A stretch of 64,000 nt of DNA, taken from positions 3,410,001 through 3,474,000 of the forward strand of contig NZ_CP113975.1 of assembly GCF_026870155.1 (NCBI RefSeq), given 5' to 3'. The notes below the pieces were generated by a model. The model was not told where the DNA came from and did not search any database. It saw only the letters and a list, made by a program, of their open reading frames with translations. A program made the position numbers and the translations under genes. Below, one piece after another: positions 9,519 to 18,900 of the stretch (position 1 is the first letter of the stretch; the number at the start of each line of letters is the position of its first letter). Source of the DNA: Flavobacterium marginilacus. GTDB taxonomy: Bacteria > Bacteroidota > Bacteroidia > Flavobacteriales > Flavobacteriaceae.

Positions 9519-10616
9519 ATGACAGTAAATCCAAATTCAGACAGCAAATACTTATTTGAGCATTTTTTTGAACTATCCGCTGATTTACTCTGTATCACTG
9601 GGTTCGATGGTTTTTTCAAAAGAATTAATCCAGCGGTTTCTCAATTATTAGGCTACACAAATGAGGAATTGTTTTCAAAACCAATAAACGATTTTATCCA
9701 TATTGATGACCAGATATACACTTCAAAAGCAAGGAATGAATTATACAAAAATAAACCACTCTTAAATTTCGAAAACAGATACGTTACAAAAAGCGGTGAA
9801 ATTGTATGGCTCTCCTGGACATCAATGCCTGCAGCTGACGAAAAATTAGTTTATGCAATTGCAAAAAACATCACACACAACAAAAAACTGGAAGAGGAAC
9901 GGAATTTACTGCTTACTAAATTTACAAAAACCAATAACGACCTCAAAAAAATAAGTTACACGAGCTCACATGATCTGCGGTCTCCTGTAAACAATCTGCT
10001 TTCAATTTTCAGCCTCTTGGATGTTACCAAAATTGAAGATTCTGAAACCCTGCAGTTTCTTGAGATGCTTCAGTCTGCTACCGAAACATTAAAGAAAACT
10101 TTAAATAATTATGTAGATATTTTAATCCTAGAGGATAAGTCTATTGCACAAATTGAAGAAATAGACCTAGGTACAATTCTTAATACTGTCATTCTTTCTA
10201 TAAATTCTTTAATACAAAAGTCAAATGCTGTTATCAATATTGACTTTTCGCTGCTCGAAAAGATTAATTTTAACAAATCCTATCTTGAAAGCATTTTTCT
10301 AAATTTATTGACTAATTCAATTAAATATGCTATCCCGGGCTGTTCACCAATTATTACCATCCATTCCAGAAAAACGGATGAAGTTGATCAGTTGATTTTT
10401 TCTGACAATGGTATTGGCTTCGATATGGAGCTCGTAAAAGATAAAATATTTGGTTTACACCAAAAGTTCAACAACCACATAGACAGCAAAGGAATCGGGC
10501 TTTATTTAGTAAACAACCACGTCACAAGCCTAGGCGGTAAAATTGATGTAGAAAGCAAGATCAACGAAGGAACAACCTTTATTATTTCTTTTAAAAAAGA
10601 ACCGGTTTTCTCATAA
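9519..10616 (+). CDS. PAS-domain sensor histidine kinase
   Basis: 365 residues without membrane segments, so cytoplasmic. A PAS domain (about 10-125; DGFFKRINPAVSQLLGYTNEEL, then VWLSWTSMPAADEKLVYAIAKNITHNKKLE, a PAC-like end) is followed by a HisKA dimerisation helix with phospho-acceptor His near residue 151 (SSHDLRSPVNN) and an HATPase domain (N box FLNLLTNSIKYA, G1 FSDNGIGFD, G2 SKGIGLYLVNNHV). It autophosphorylates and passes phosphate to a response regulator; none is encoded nearby, so it is an orphan kinase of unknown signal. Confidence 0.9.
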   Translation: MTVNPNSDSKYLFEHFFELSADLLCITGFDGFFKRINPAVSQLLGYTNEELFSKPINDFIHIDDQIYTSKARNELYKNKPLLNFENRYVTKSGEIVWLSWTSMPAADEKLVYAIAKNITHNKKLEEERNLLLTKFTKTNNDLKKISYTSSHDLRSPVNNLLSIFSLLDVTKIEDSETLQFLEMLQSATETLKKTLNNYVDILILEDKSIAQIEEIDLGTILNTVILSINSLIQKSNAVINIDFSLLEKINFNKSYLESIFLNLLTNSIKYAIPGCSPIITIHSRKTDEVDQLIFSDNGIGFDMELVKDKIFGLHQKFNNHIDSKGIGLYLVNNHVTSLGGKIDVESKINEGTTFIISFKKEPVFS

Positions 10617-10640
10617 TTACGCAAACGAATGTACGCAACA

Positions 10641-10672
10641 AAAAAGCCCCAATTTCTTTGGAGCCTTTTGTT
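10641..10672. terminator. Imperfect bidirectional terminator
   Basis: AAAAAGCCCCAA and TTTGGAGCCTTTT form a stem with one mismatch between the convergent kinase and YegP-family genes, with A and T tracts on either side. Confidence 0.7.
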
Positions 10673-10691
10673 TTCAATTTTTTTCTATAAC

Positions 10692-11021
10692 TTATAATTC
10701 TTCTTTTATAACTGCATCTGGGGCATTTTTCTTAACAGACTCAATTCCATTATCTCTTGCTGCAGCTGATTCATACATTTCGCTAGTACCAATAATCTGG
10801 CCATTAGAAGCTTTTAGATTGAAATAAGGCTTTCCGTTTTTGGCTTCCAATCTCTCAAATCGAGCATCATCCTGTGAATTTTTCTTAACAGATTCAATTC
10901 CGTTATCACAAGAAGCTTTTGTTGTATAACCTTCGCTAGCCAAAATAACCTGACCATTACCTGCTTTCAAAACAAACTGAAATTCGTCATTTTTTCTTTT
11001 AGTAATCAAAAATGTTCCCAT
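10692..11021 (-). CDS. YegP family (DUF1508) protein, two tandem repeats
   Basis: 109 residues made of two near-identical units of about 50: FQFVLKAGNGQVILASEGY ... CDNGIESVKKN and YFNLKASNGQIIGTSEMY ... RDNGIESVKKN. This is the duplicated YegP/DUF1508 fold. No biochemical function is established for the family. Cytoplasmic, monocistronic. Confidence 0.9.
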   Translation of the reverse strand: MGTFLITKRKNDEFQFVLKAGNGQVILASEGYTTKASCDNGIESVKKNSQDDARFERLEAKNGKPYFNLKASNGQIIGTSEMYESAAARDNGIESVKKNAPDAVIKEEL

Positions 11022-11160
11022 AGAAGTTTAAGTGTTATTAATTTATAAATAGTTAAAATCTGAAATTATTATATCGCCTTCTAAAATACAAAACTTAAAT
11101 CTGAATTCAAAAACTAGAACAACTTAAATAACATTTTTCAGCCGAAAGTTTATTCCACAA

Positions 11161-11190
11161 AAAAAGCCTTGAATTTCTTCAAGGCTTTTC
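11161..11190 (-). terminator. Terminator downstream of tRNA-His
   Basis: AAAAGCCTTGAA and TTCAAGGCTTTT form a 12-bp stem with a 4-5 nt loop, immediately beyond the 3' end of the minus-strand tRNA. Confidence 0.85.
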
Positions 11191-11196
11191 ATTCTG

Positions 11197-11271
11197 GGTG
11201 GCTGACCGGGTTCGAACCGGCGACCCGCGGCACCACAAACCGCTACTCTAACCAGCTGAGCTACAACCACC
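11197..11271 (-). tRNA. tRNA-His (GTG)
   Basis: Complete cloverleaf on the minus strand. The acceptor has the extra G-1 opposite C73, the hallmark of tRNA-His. D arm GCTC/GAGC, anticodon loop TTGTGGT giving anticodon GTG, and a T arm with TTCGAAC. The CCA end is not encoded. Confidence 0.97.
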
Positions 11272-11347
11272 ATTTGCGCTTAGCGGTTGCAAATATAGAA
11301 CAAATGTTTGCTTCTGCAAACAAAAAATCAAAAAAAAATTGACATTT

Positions 11348-12064
11348 TTACTTCAAATCTCCTAAGCTATTGACTGCCAAATACCTTTCAGCAGTAAATC
11401 CTTCGGCATGTTCCACACCAGTAAGCCTCCCAAGATCTCTGGAACGGTAATTCAGGCTTTCCAAGAAGTTTTTACTCGATATAGGAGATTCCGGTTCTTT
11501 CGAATCCGGATCATAAAACTGGGAGCTGTAAGCCAGAATTGCTTCAATTTTTTTATCTGTGAAGCCTGTAATATCCACAACAAAATCCGGCTCTATATTT
11601 TTCCATTGAATATAATGATATACTAATTTGGGTCTCCATGCTTTTTGGATTTCACCGTCCAAAATTGTTTCAATCTTCATCAGACCTGACAAAAAACAGG
11701 CATCCGAAACCAATTTACTGCCTTTTCCATGATCTATATGCCTGTCATCTATTGCATTACACAATACGATTTCCGGCTGATACTTACGGATCATTTTTAT
11801 AATTTCCAGCTGATGCTTTTCATCATTGACAAAAAAACCGTCTCTCATATTCAAATTCTCCCGAACAGAAACCCCCAGTATTTTCGCTGCTGCTGCTGCC
11901 TCTTCATCCCGAATTTCAGCAGAACCGCGTGTACCTAATTCTCCACGGGTCAAATCAATAATTCCGACCGTTTTACCTAGAGAAATCTCTTTTAGGATTG
12001 TTCCGGAACATCCTAATTCTACATCATCGGGATGTGCCCCAAAAGCCAATATATCTAATTTCAT
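11348..12064 (-). CDS. bshB1: Bacillithiol biosynthesis deacetylase BshB1
   Basis: 238 residues of the LmbE/PIG-L zinc deacetylase family. The N-terminal metal motif AHPDD (residues 10-14) is followed by DLTRGELGTRGS, IRKYQPEIVLCNAIDDRHIDHGKG with the third zinc ligand, and a C-terminal FYDPDSKEPESPIS ... EHAEGF region characteristic of BshB1. It removes acetate from GlcNAc-malate to give GlcN-malate, the second step of bacillithiol synthesis. It stands alone between tRNA-His and the isochorismate synthase gene. Confidence 0.93.
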   Translation of the reverse strand: MKLDILAFGAHPDDVELGCSGTILKEISLGKTVGIIDLTRGELGTRGSAEIRDEEAAAAAKILGVSVRENLNMRDGFFVNDEKHQLEIIKMIRKYQPEIVLCNAIDDRHIDHGKGSKLVSDACFLSGLMKIETILDGEIQKAWRPKLVYHYIQWKNIEPDFVVDITGFTDKKIEAILAYSSQFYDPDSKEPESPISSKNFLESLNYRSRDLGRLTGVEHAEGFTAERYLAVNSLGDLK

Positions 12065-12135
12065 ATCTTTTTTTGTTTATTATTTTTGGTTTGTAGTTTA
12101 TTGTTAAGTTCTTAAAAAACAAACTATCAACTTTT

Positions 12136-13218
12136 TTAACCGTTTAAAACTCTTTTCATTGTCATTGATTTGTTGACGCTTTCCTCCCACTCTTTTTCAG
12201 GAACGCTGTCTTTCGTGATACCGCAGCCCATAAACAAATTTACTTTTACATTTTTTGTCCCGGAATACATTTCAATTTCCATGCATCTTAAATTGACAAA
12301 CAGATTTGAACTAACCGAGTCTACAGCAAAACTCGTATTCAATTCTCCCAAAAAACCAGTATAGAAAGTCCGATCGTAATTTTCATTTTCCAGAATAAAA
12401 GCTTTCGAAGCTTCTTTTGGCAGTCCGCAGACAGCTGGGGTTGGATGCAGTAAATTAACGACCTGCTTTAAATTATAACCTGTATTCAATACTCCCCAAA
12501 TATCCGTTTTCAGATGCCAGATACTGCCGGCTTTAAGATTATATGGTTCTGTTACCGAAACTTCCAGTACAGCTTCCTGCAGCTGGTCTACAATATAATC
12601 TGTCACATACTGCTGTTCTTCTCTTTCTTTCTTTTCCCAAACAATTTCATCCGAGCCGTAATCTTTCTGTGTTCCTGCCAAAGCCATTGTTTCAAACACA
12701 TTTACATTGGCTTTTACCAATTGTTCTGGTGTCGCTCCCATCCAAAGTCCAACTTGCGGATGAAAAAAACAATATACAAAAGTAGTCGGATACAATTGTA
12801 CCAAGTTTTCGAAAACTGCAGTTAAATCAAATTCTTCCAGTTTTATTATTTCTTTTCGGGAAAGAACAACTTTCTTAAACTCCTGTTTATTTATCGCCCG
12901 AATTCCTTTAGCAACAATGCTTTCAAAATCATTTTTATCCGACTCATCAAGAATTCCCTGTATACTTCCTGCGACATCAGCAGCTGTTTTTTCTCTAACA
13001 GCACCTATTATTTCCGATTCATTTTCAGGAATTAAATGAATCCTGTTTCCGTCAAATGAAGCAAAAACAAATCCTTTCTCGGTAAAATCAGTTACATTAA
13101 ACAACGTATCATTCTGCTGAAACATCCCGATTATTGTATCTGAATTGGGCTTGCAGTACAAAACATACGGCAGGTTTTTCTCCTGCTGCTGCTGTACTCT
13201 TTCAAAAAAATCACTCAT
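12136..13218 (-). CDS. Isochorismate synthase (chorismate-binding enzyme)
   Basis: 360 residues. C-terminal chorismate-utilising domain (about 110-355): KVVLSRKEIIKL, the acid motif GATPEQLV, MALAGTQK, EEQQYVTDYIVD, LHPTPAVCGLPKEAS and FMGCGITKDSVPEKEW EES-type ending with the metal-binding Glu. It converts chorismate to isochorismate. The hotdog thioesterase 1 bp upstream in the operon points to menaquinone synthesis (MenF role), but an EntC-type siderophore role cannot be excluded from sequence. Confidence 0.88.
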   Translation of the reverse strand: MSDFFERVQQQQEKNLPYVLYCKPNSDTIIGMFQQNDTLFNVTDFTEKGFVFASFDGNRIHLIPENESEIIGAVREKTAADVAGSIQGILDESDKNDFESIVAKGIRAINKQEFKKVVLSRKEIIKLEEFDLTAVFENLVQLYPTTFVYCFFHPQVGLWMGATPEQLVKANVNVFETMALAGTQKDYGSDEIVWEKKEREEQQYVTDYIVDQLQEAVLEVSVTEPYNLKAGSIWHLKTDIWGVLNTGYNLKQVVNLLHPTPAVCGLPKEASKAFILENENYDRTFYTGFLGELNTSFAVDSVSSNLFVNLRCMEIEMYSGTKNVKVNLFMGCGITKDSVPEKEWEESVNKSMTMKRVLNG

Positions 13219-13219
13219 A

Positions 13220-13648
13220 TTATTTATTCTCTTTCGTCAAAACCATATTTGTCAATTTGCATAGCGAAATCAAATTCCCAGCTTCGTCCGTGATTTTAAT
13301 TTCCCAAAGATGCAGGCTCTTTCCTTTATGAATAATACGTGCTGTTCCAAAGACAAATCCTTCTCGGATACTTTTTAAATGATTGGCCGAAATCTCAATT
13401 CCTCTCACCTCCTGGCTTTTTGCATCAATAAAAAAATGCGACGCCGCACTTCCTACGCTTTCTGCCAATGCCACCGAAGCACCGCCATGCAGCAGTCCCA
13501 TCGGCTGATGTACTGAAGAATTCACAGGCATTTTTGCTGTTAAAAAATCAGGCCCGGCATCAATATACTCGATATTCAGAGTTTCCATCAAAGTGTTTTT
13601 AGAAAAGGTATTGCAAAATTCGAGGGTTTTATCTTTATCAAAAGTCAT
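13220..13648 (-). CDS. Hotdog-fold PaaI-type thioesterase, probable DHNA-CoA hydrolase
   Basis: 142 residues, one hotdog domain. The active-site stretch HQPMGLLHGGASVALAESVGSAAS (contains HGG and the catalytic Glu) and the CoA-binding GIEISANHLKSIREG are typical of the PaaI/MenI group. The operon with isochorismate synthase suggests hydrolysis of 1,4-dihydroxy-2-naphthoyl-CoA in menaquinone synthesis; this is inference from context. The stop abuts the downstream start by 1 bp. Confidence 0.85.
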   Translation of the reverse strand: MTFDKDKTLEFCNTFSKNTLMETLNIEYIDAGPDFLTAKMPVNSSVHQPMGLLHGGASVALAESVGSAASHFFIDAKSQEVRGIEISANHLKSIREGFVFGTARIIHKGKSLHLWEIKITDEAGNLISLCKLTNMVLTKENK

Positions 13649-13802
13649 ATCTTAATTTTAAAGATTGTAAAAATACGCTAATTTGATAATTCAAAAAACA
13701 AATTGAATACAAATCAAACAAACCACTCTGCATTGAAAGTCCATAGTATTTGCGTGACAGGCTAAATGCATGCAAGGCTGGATTCCAAAAAATTCATGAA
13801 AT

Positions 13803-13853
13803 TGTCACAGATTTACATATTTCAAAATCATTTTAATCTGTGAATCTGTGTAA
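13803..13853. repeat. Intergenic imperfect inverted repeat (CAGATT / AATCTGTG type)
   Basis: CACAGATTTACA and AATCTGTGAATCTGTGTA form overlapping inverted copies. A similar element lies at 57686-57742. The surrounding gap 13649-14022 has no convincing reading frame; it also holds the hairpin at 13901-13939. Confidence 0.6.
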
Positions 13854-13900
13854 AATGAATATTTTTTCAGAAGCTAAAAGAGAATGCACTAAAATACATA

Positions 13901-13939
13901 GTTTAAACTTTATTTGAGAACATTAAATAAAGTTTAAAC
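13901..13939. repeat. Perfect 15-bp hairpin upstream of the beta-helix lipoprotein gene
   Basis: GTTTAAACTTTATTT (13901-13915) is exactly complementary to 13925-13939, with loop GAGAACATT. It has no G/C-rich base and lies 84 bp before the start codon at 14023. It could be a leader structure, an operator, or a weak terminator for upstream transcription. Confidence 0.6.
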
Positions 13940-14022
13940 AGACCCTAAATATTTTGAGTATAAAACCAATAAACAAATCAAAAAAACTAATTTATTCCTA
14001 TTTTTACAAAAAATAAAACCAA

Positions 14023-15534
14023 ATGCCTCGCATCACCTTATTACTTTTAACCGGAATCCTGCTTTCATTCTGCTCCTGCCGGAGTGATTTTGAAACCACT
14101 GCCAGTACAGGTGATTTGACTTTTTCAAAAGATACGGTATATCTGGATACGGTTTTCACTAATTTGAGTTCAAGCACTTTTGCCCTAAAAGTCTATAACC
14201 ATTCCAAAAAAGACATCAATATTCCTCAGATAAAATTTGCCAAAGGCTTAAACTCAAAATACCGGATGAGTGTAGACGGTGCGCAGGGAAATCAAGGCAA
14301 AATATTCGAAAATGTGACGCTTCTAGCCAAAGACAGCCTGTATATCTTCATAGAAACAACTGTAGAAAGTGACTCCTCGACCCCAAAAGAATTTCTAAAT
14401 ACCGACCAAATTGAATTTGACAGTGGCGCTAATCTTCAAAAAGTAGAATTAGTGACTTTGGTACAGGACGCTGTTTTGTTATACCCGAAACGCAATACTG
14501 ACGGAACTACTGAAACACTCCCTATCGGAAACGAAAAAATTTACGGCTTTTATTTAGACAAAAACGATCCCATTCATGGTAATGAACTTCATTTTACCAA
14601 CAGAAAAGCCTATGTTATTTACGGATACGCAGCAGTTCCCGAAGGAGAAACCGTAACATTTGACCCCGGCGCAAGAGTTTATTTTCATGCCAATTCAGGG
14701 CTTATTGTTTCTAAAAATTCCTCTATTCAAGTCAATGGAACAAAATCCACGACTGACAAACTGGAAAATGAAGTCATTTTCAGCAGTGACCGCCAGCAGC
14801 CTGATTTCGCATATATTCCGGGACAATGGGGCACAATCTGGCTGCAGAATGGAAGTGCCAACAATAAAATTCAAAACCTGACAGTCAAAAATGCAACAGT
14901 CGGACTATTGGCCGAAGGCAATAACGGAACGGCTGCATCTATAAAAAACACACAGATTTACAACTGTACACATTACGGCATTCAAGGCAAAAATGCTATA
15001 ATTGAGGGAGAAAACATCGTTATCAACTACACAGGACAAGCCAGTCTTGCCTGTACTTACGGAGGAAATTACAAGTTTACGCACTGTACTTTCAACAACA
15101 ACTGGTCAAGTCCGGGACAGTTAGCGGTTTACATCAGCAATTACATTTCTGGTGCTGTCCCAGAAGCAAAAAATCTTACTCAAGCAGCATTCAACAACTG
15201 TATTATTTACGGTTCCTATTCGAATGAAATGCTTTTGGATAAAAAACCAGAAGCACTTTTTAATTATCAATTCAACAATTGTGTGATTAAATCAAATAAA
15301 AACAATAATTCTGATTACCAGTTTGAAACAGATCCAGTACATTATAATGCCATTATCCTCAATAAAGACCCAAAATTCTTTAACCCGAACATCAATAATT
15401 TCAATATTGACAATACCTCTTCCGCTTTCGCAAAAGGGAATTCTGCTTATTTAATTCCGCTTGATATTTTGGGTATCACCAGAACACTTCCTCCAGATTT
15501 GGGAGCTTATCAAAATAAACCGTTCCCAAAATAG
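14023..15534 (+). CDS. Lipoprotein with right-handed beta-helix repeats
   Basis: 503 residues. A lipoprotein signal ends in SFCSC (lipidation at the second Cys, about residue 19). Residues 30-190 form a beta-rich region of flavobacterial type (DTVYLDTVFTNLSSSTFALKVYNHS). From about 220 the sequence has repeated short strands with Asn ladders (GLIVSKNSSIQVNG, IWLQNGSANNKIQNLTVKNATVGL, CTHYGIQGKNAIIEGENIVIN), the pattern of parallel beta-helix pectate-lyase-like folds. No catalytic residues can be assigned. Likely a surface or periplasmic glycan-interacting protein. Monocistronic. Confidence 0.8.
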   Translation: MPRITLLLLTGILLSFCSCRSDFETTASTGDLTFSKDTVYLDTVFTNLSSSTFALKVYNHSKKDINIPQIKFAKGLNSKYRMSVDGAQGNQGKIFENVTLLAKDSLYIFIETTVESDSSTPKEFLNTDQIEFDSGANLQKVELVTLVQDAVLLYPKRNTDGTTETLPIGNEKIYGFYLDKNDPIHGNELHFTNRKAYVIYGYAAVPEGETVTFDPGARVYFHANSGLIVSKNSSIQVNGTKSTTDKLENEVIFSSDRQQPDFAYIPGQWGTIWLQNGSANNKIQNLTVKNATVGLLAEGNNGTAASIKNTQIYNCTHYGIQGKNAIIEGENIVINYTGQASLACTYGGNYKFTHCTFNNNWSSPGQLAVYISNYISGAVPEAKNLTQAAFNNCIIYGSYSNEMLLDKKPEALFNYQFNNCVIKSNKNNNSDYQFETDPVHYNAIILNKDPKFFNPNINNFNIDNTSSAFAKGNSAYLIPLDILGITRTLPPDLGAYQNKPFPK

Positions 15535-15535
15535 A

Positions 15536-15868
15536 ATTCAAACACTAATTACACGAATTTACACGAATTCCTTTGTCTAAAAAATCACATAAACTTCTCA
15601 TCTTGTATCTCGTTATTCTTTTTTTGGAGCAGAAAAATTAGGCCTTTTTAGGATAGATTGGTCCCGCTTTTCGTTTCAATCTCCCTGACTGAACCCCAGT
15701 CAGGGAGGATTTCACTGTAATCGGGGCTAAAGGAAAAAATTTGTCTTTTTGCCAATATCCAAAAAAAGAAAAACTACAACAATCATACAAAAGCCCAAAA
15801 ATTCGTGCCCTTTACTGTAATTCAAATATCATTAAATTAGTGCAAATTCGTGTAATTAGTGTTTGAAT
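15536..15868. repeat. Intergenic element bounded by 25-bp perfect inverted repeats
   Basis: The 25 bases at 15536-15560 are exactly complementary to 15844-15868, and the match extends inward with two mismatches to about 34 bp. Inside lie a strong hairpin (15681-15707) and flanking TCCCGC ... AATCGGGGCT sequences. There is no coding frame. The layout looks like a small non-autonomous repeated element of the sort scattered in Flavobacterium intergenic regions; recurrence outside this window was not testable. Confidence 0.7.
15681..15707. repeat. Strong 11-bp GC-rich hairpin inside the repeat-bounded element
   Basis: CTCCCTGACTG (15681-15691) and CAGTCAGGGAG (15697-15707) pair perfectly around AACCC. 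No T tract follows, so it is not a standard terminator. Confidence 0.75.
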
Positions 15869-15885
15869 TTTATTTGCTTTTCGCA

Positions 15886-15917
15886 TTTGCTCTTACTATT
15901 TATTTAAACTAAATTTG
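15886..15917 (+). promoter_or_regulatory. purL promoter, perfect Bacteroidota form
   Basis: TTTG at 15886-15889, 20 nt, then TAAATTTG at 15910-15917. The implied start is about 23 nt before the purL ATG. Confidence 0.75.
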
Positions 15918-15946
15918 CACCGTTAAATACAACAAACTACACAACA

Positions 15947-18900
15947 ATGATCCATTTCTTTGAAAACCAAAGCAAAACTGTTTTTGCAGTACAAACGCAA
16001 AACGAAATTTCGGCTCAAGACATTTCAAAACTTAACTGGCTTTTTGCCGACGCAAATAAAATAGAGAAATCCGCATTGACGGATTTTTTTGTTGGACCTC
16101 GTGCCACTATGGTTACGCCTTGGAGCACCAATGCGGTTGAAATTACTCAAAACATGGGAATTTCCGGTATTATCAGAATTGAGGAATTTCATCCAGCCAC
16201 AGCAGATTTCACAGATTTTGACCCAATGCTTTCTCAAAAATTCAATCAATTAGATCAGGATATTTTCACGATTCACATACAGCCGGAACCTATTCTGGAA
16301 ATCGATGATATAGCCACATATAACAAAGCAGAAGGTTTGGCTTTAAGCCAGGAAGAAGTAGAATATTTGGATAATCTGGCTGCCAAATTAGGCCGAAAAT
16401 TAACCGATTCAGAAATTTTCGCTTTCTCACAGGCTAATTCAGAACACTGCCGTCACAAAATTTTCAACGGAACTTTTGTTATTGACGGAATCGAAAAAGA
16501 AACTTCTTTATTCAAATTAATCAAAAAAACATCTCAGGTAAATCCTAACGATATTGTTTCGGCTTACAAAGACAACGTGGCTTTTGTAAAAGGCCCAAGA
16601 GTACAGCAATTTGCTCCAAAAACTGCCGACAAACCTGATTTTTACGAAATAAAAGAATTTGATTCGGTTATCTCCTTAAAAGCAGAAACGCACAATTTTC
16701 CAACAACTGTAGAGCCTTTCAACGGTGCTGCAACAGGTTCGGGAGGAGAAATTCGTGACCGTTTGGCTGGAGGACAAGGTTCATTGCCAATGGCGGGAAC
16801 TGCAGTTTATATGACTTCATATTCAAGATTAGAAGAAAACAGACCTTGGGAAGATGCTGTAGCCGAAAGAAAATGGCTGTACCAAACTCCTATGGATATT
16901 TTAATCAAAGCTTCAAACGGAGCTTCTGATTTTGGAAATAAATTTGGACAGCCATTGATTACCGGTTCGGTTTTGACTTTCGAACACGAAGAAAATAACC
17001 GTAAAATTGGTTACGATAAAGTAATCATGCAAGCGGGAGGAATTGGTTACGGAAAATTGGATCAAGCTATCAAACACAAACCACAGGAAGGTGACAAAAT
17101 CGTTATTCTTGGCGGAGAAAACTACAGAATTGGAATGGGCGGTGCTGCAGTTTCCTCTGCAGATACAGGAGCTTTTGGTTCGGGAATTGAATTGAATGCA
17201 ATCCAGCGTTCGAACCCGGAAATGCAAAAACGTGCTGCGAATGCTATTCGTGGTTTGGTAGAAAGCGACAGCAACCCAATCGTTTCTATTCACGATCACG
17301 GTGCGGGCGGACACTTGAACTGCCTTTCTGAATTAGTAGAAGAAACAGGGGGATTAATCGATTTGGACAAACTGCCTGTTGGTGACCCTACCCTTTCCGC
17401 AAAAGAAATCATTGGTAACGAATCTCAGGAAAGAATGGGATTGGTTATTGGCCAGAAAGATATTGATACGTTACAAAGAATTGCTGACAGAGAGCGTTCT
17501 CCAATGTATCAGGTTGGTGACGTTACTGGCGACCACCGTTTTACATTTGAATCTAAAACTTCTGGTCTAAAACCAATGGATTATGCTTTGGAAGATTTCT
17601 TTGGAAGTTCGCCAAAAACCGTAATGACTGACAAAACTATTGATTACAACTACAGCGGTTTAAACTATGATGTAAAAAACATAGCAACATACTTAGAGCA
17701 GGTTTTACAACTAGAAGCGGTTGCTTCTAAAGACTGGCTGACTAACAAAGTGGACCGCTGCGTTGGCGGAAGAGTAGCCAAACAGCAATGCGCAGGACCA
17801 TTACAATTGCCATTGAACAATGTTGGTGTAATGGCATTGGATTTCCAAGGAAAAGAAGGAGTTGCGACTTCTATTGGGCACTCTCCTATCGCGTCTTTGA
17901 TTGATCCTGTTGCAGGAACAAGAACTGCAATTGCTGAATCTTTATCTAACATCGTTTGGGCTCCAATAAAAGACGGATTGAAAGGTGTTTCCCTTTCTGC
18001 GAACTGGATGTGGGCTTGTAAAAACGAAGGTGAAGATGCCCGTTTGTACGCAGCTGTCGAAGCTTGTTCAGAATTTGCAATTGACCTAGGAATCAATATT
18101 CCAACTGGAAAAGATTCACTTTCGATGAAACAAAAATATCCAAACGACGAAGTAATCGCACCAGGAACGGTTATTATTTCGGCTGGAGGAAATTGTACCG
18201 ATATTAGAAAAGTTGTTGAACCAGTTTTACAAAAAGACGGCGGTTCTATTTATTATATCAATTTGTCTCAGGACGAATTTAAATTAGGAGGTTCTTCTTT
18301 TGCACAGACATTAAACGCTATTGGAAATGAAGTTCCAACAATTAAAGATACAGCATTTTTCAAAAACGCCTTCAATACACTTCAGGAATTGATTTTAGAC
18401 AATCAAATTTTAGCTGGACACGATATTGGAAGCGGCGGTTTGATTACGACTTTATTAGAAATGTGTTTTGCTGATGTGAACTTGGGAGCAAAAATTGACT
18501 TCTCAGTTTTTGAAGAAAAAGACATCATCAAATATCTTTTCTCAGAAAACATTGCTGTGGTTTTCCAAGCCAATTCAGATGAAGCAGTTGAAGCTAAATT
18601 GAAAGCGAATAATGTTTCTTTCTTCAAATTAGGAAATGCAACTTCTGAAGCTGCTTTAGATTTTGGTCCTTGTAAATTAGACATTGAAAAATACAGAGAT
18701 ATCTGGTTTAAAACTTCATTCCTATTAGATCAAAAACAAGCCAAAAACGGAACTGCGCAAGCACGTTTCGACAATTATAAAAATCAAGTTTTAAATTATA
18801 CTTTCCCAGCTCATTTTACAGGAAAAAAACCTGTAATTGATGCTTCAAAACCAAGACCGAAAGCAGCGATTATCCGAGAAAAAGGAAGTAATTCCGAGCG

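Noticed and set aside
15536..15868. Insertion sequence remnant
   Set aside because: Inverted ends exist but no transposase fragment or clear target-site duplication is visible; reported only as a repeat-bounded element.
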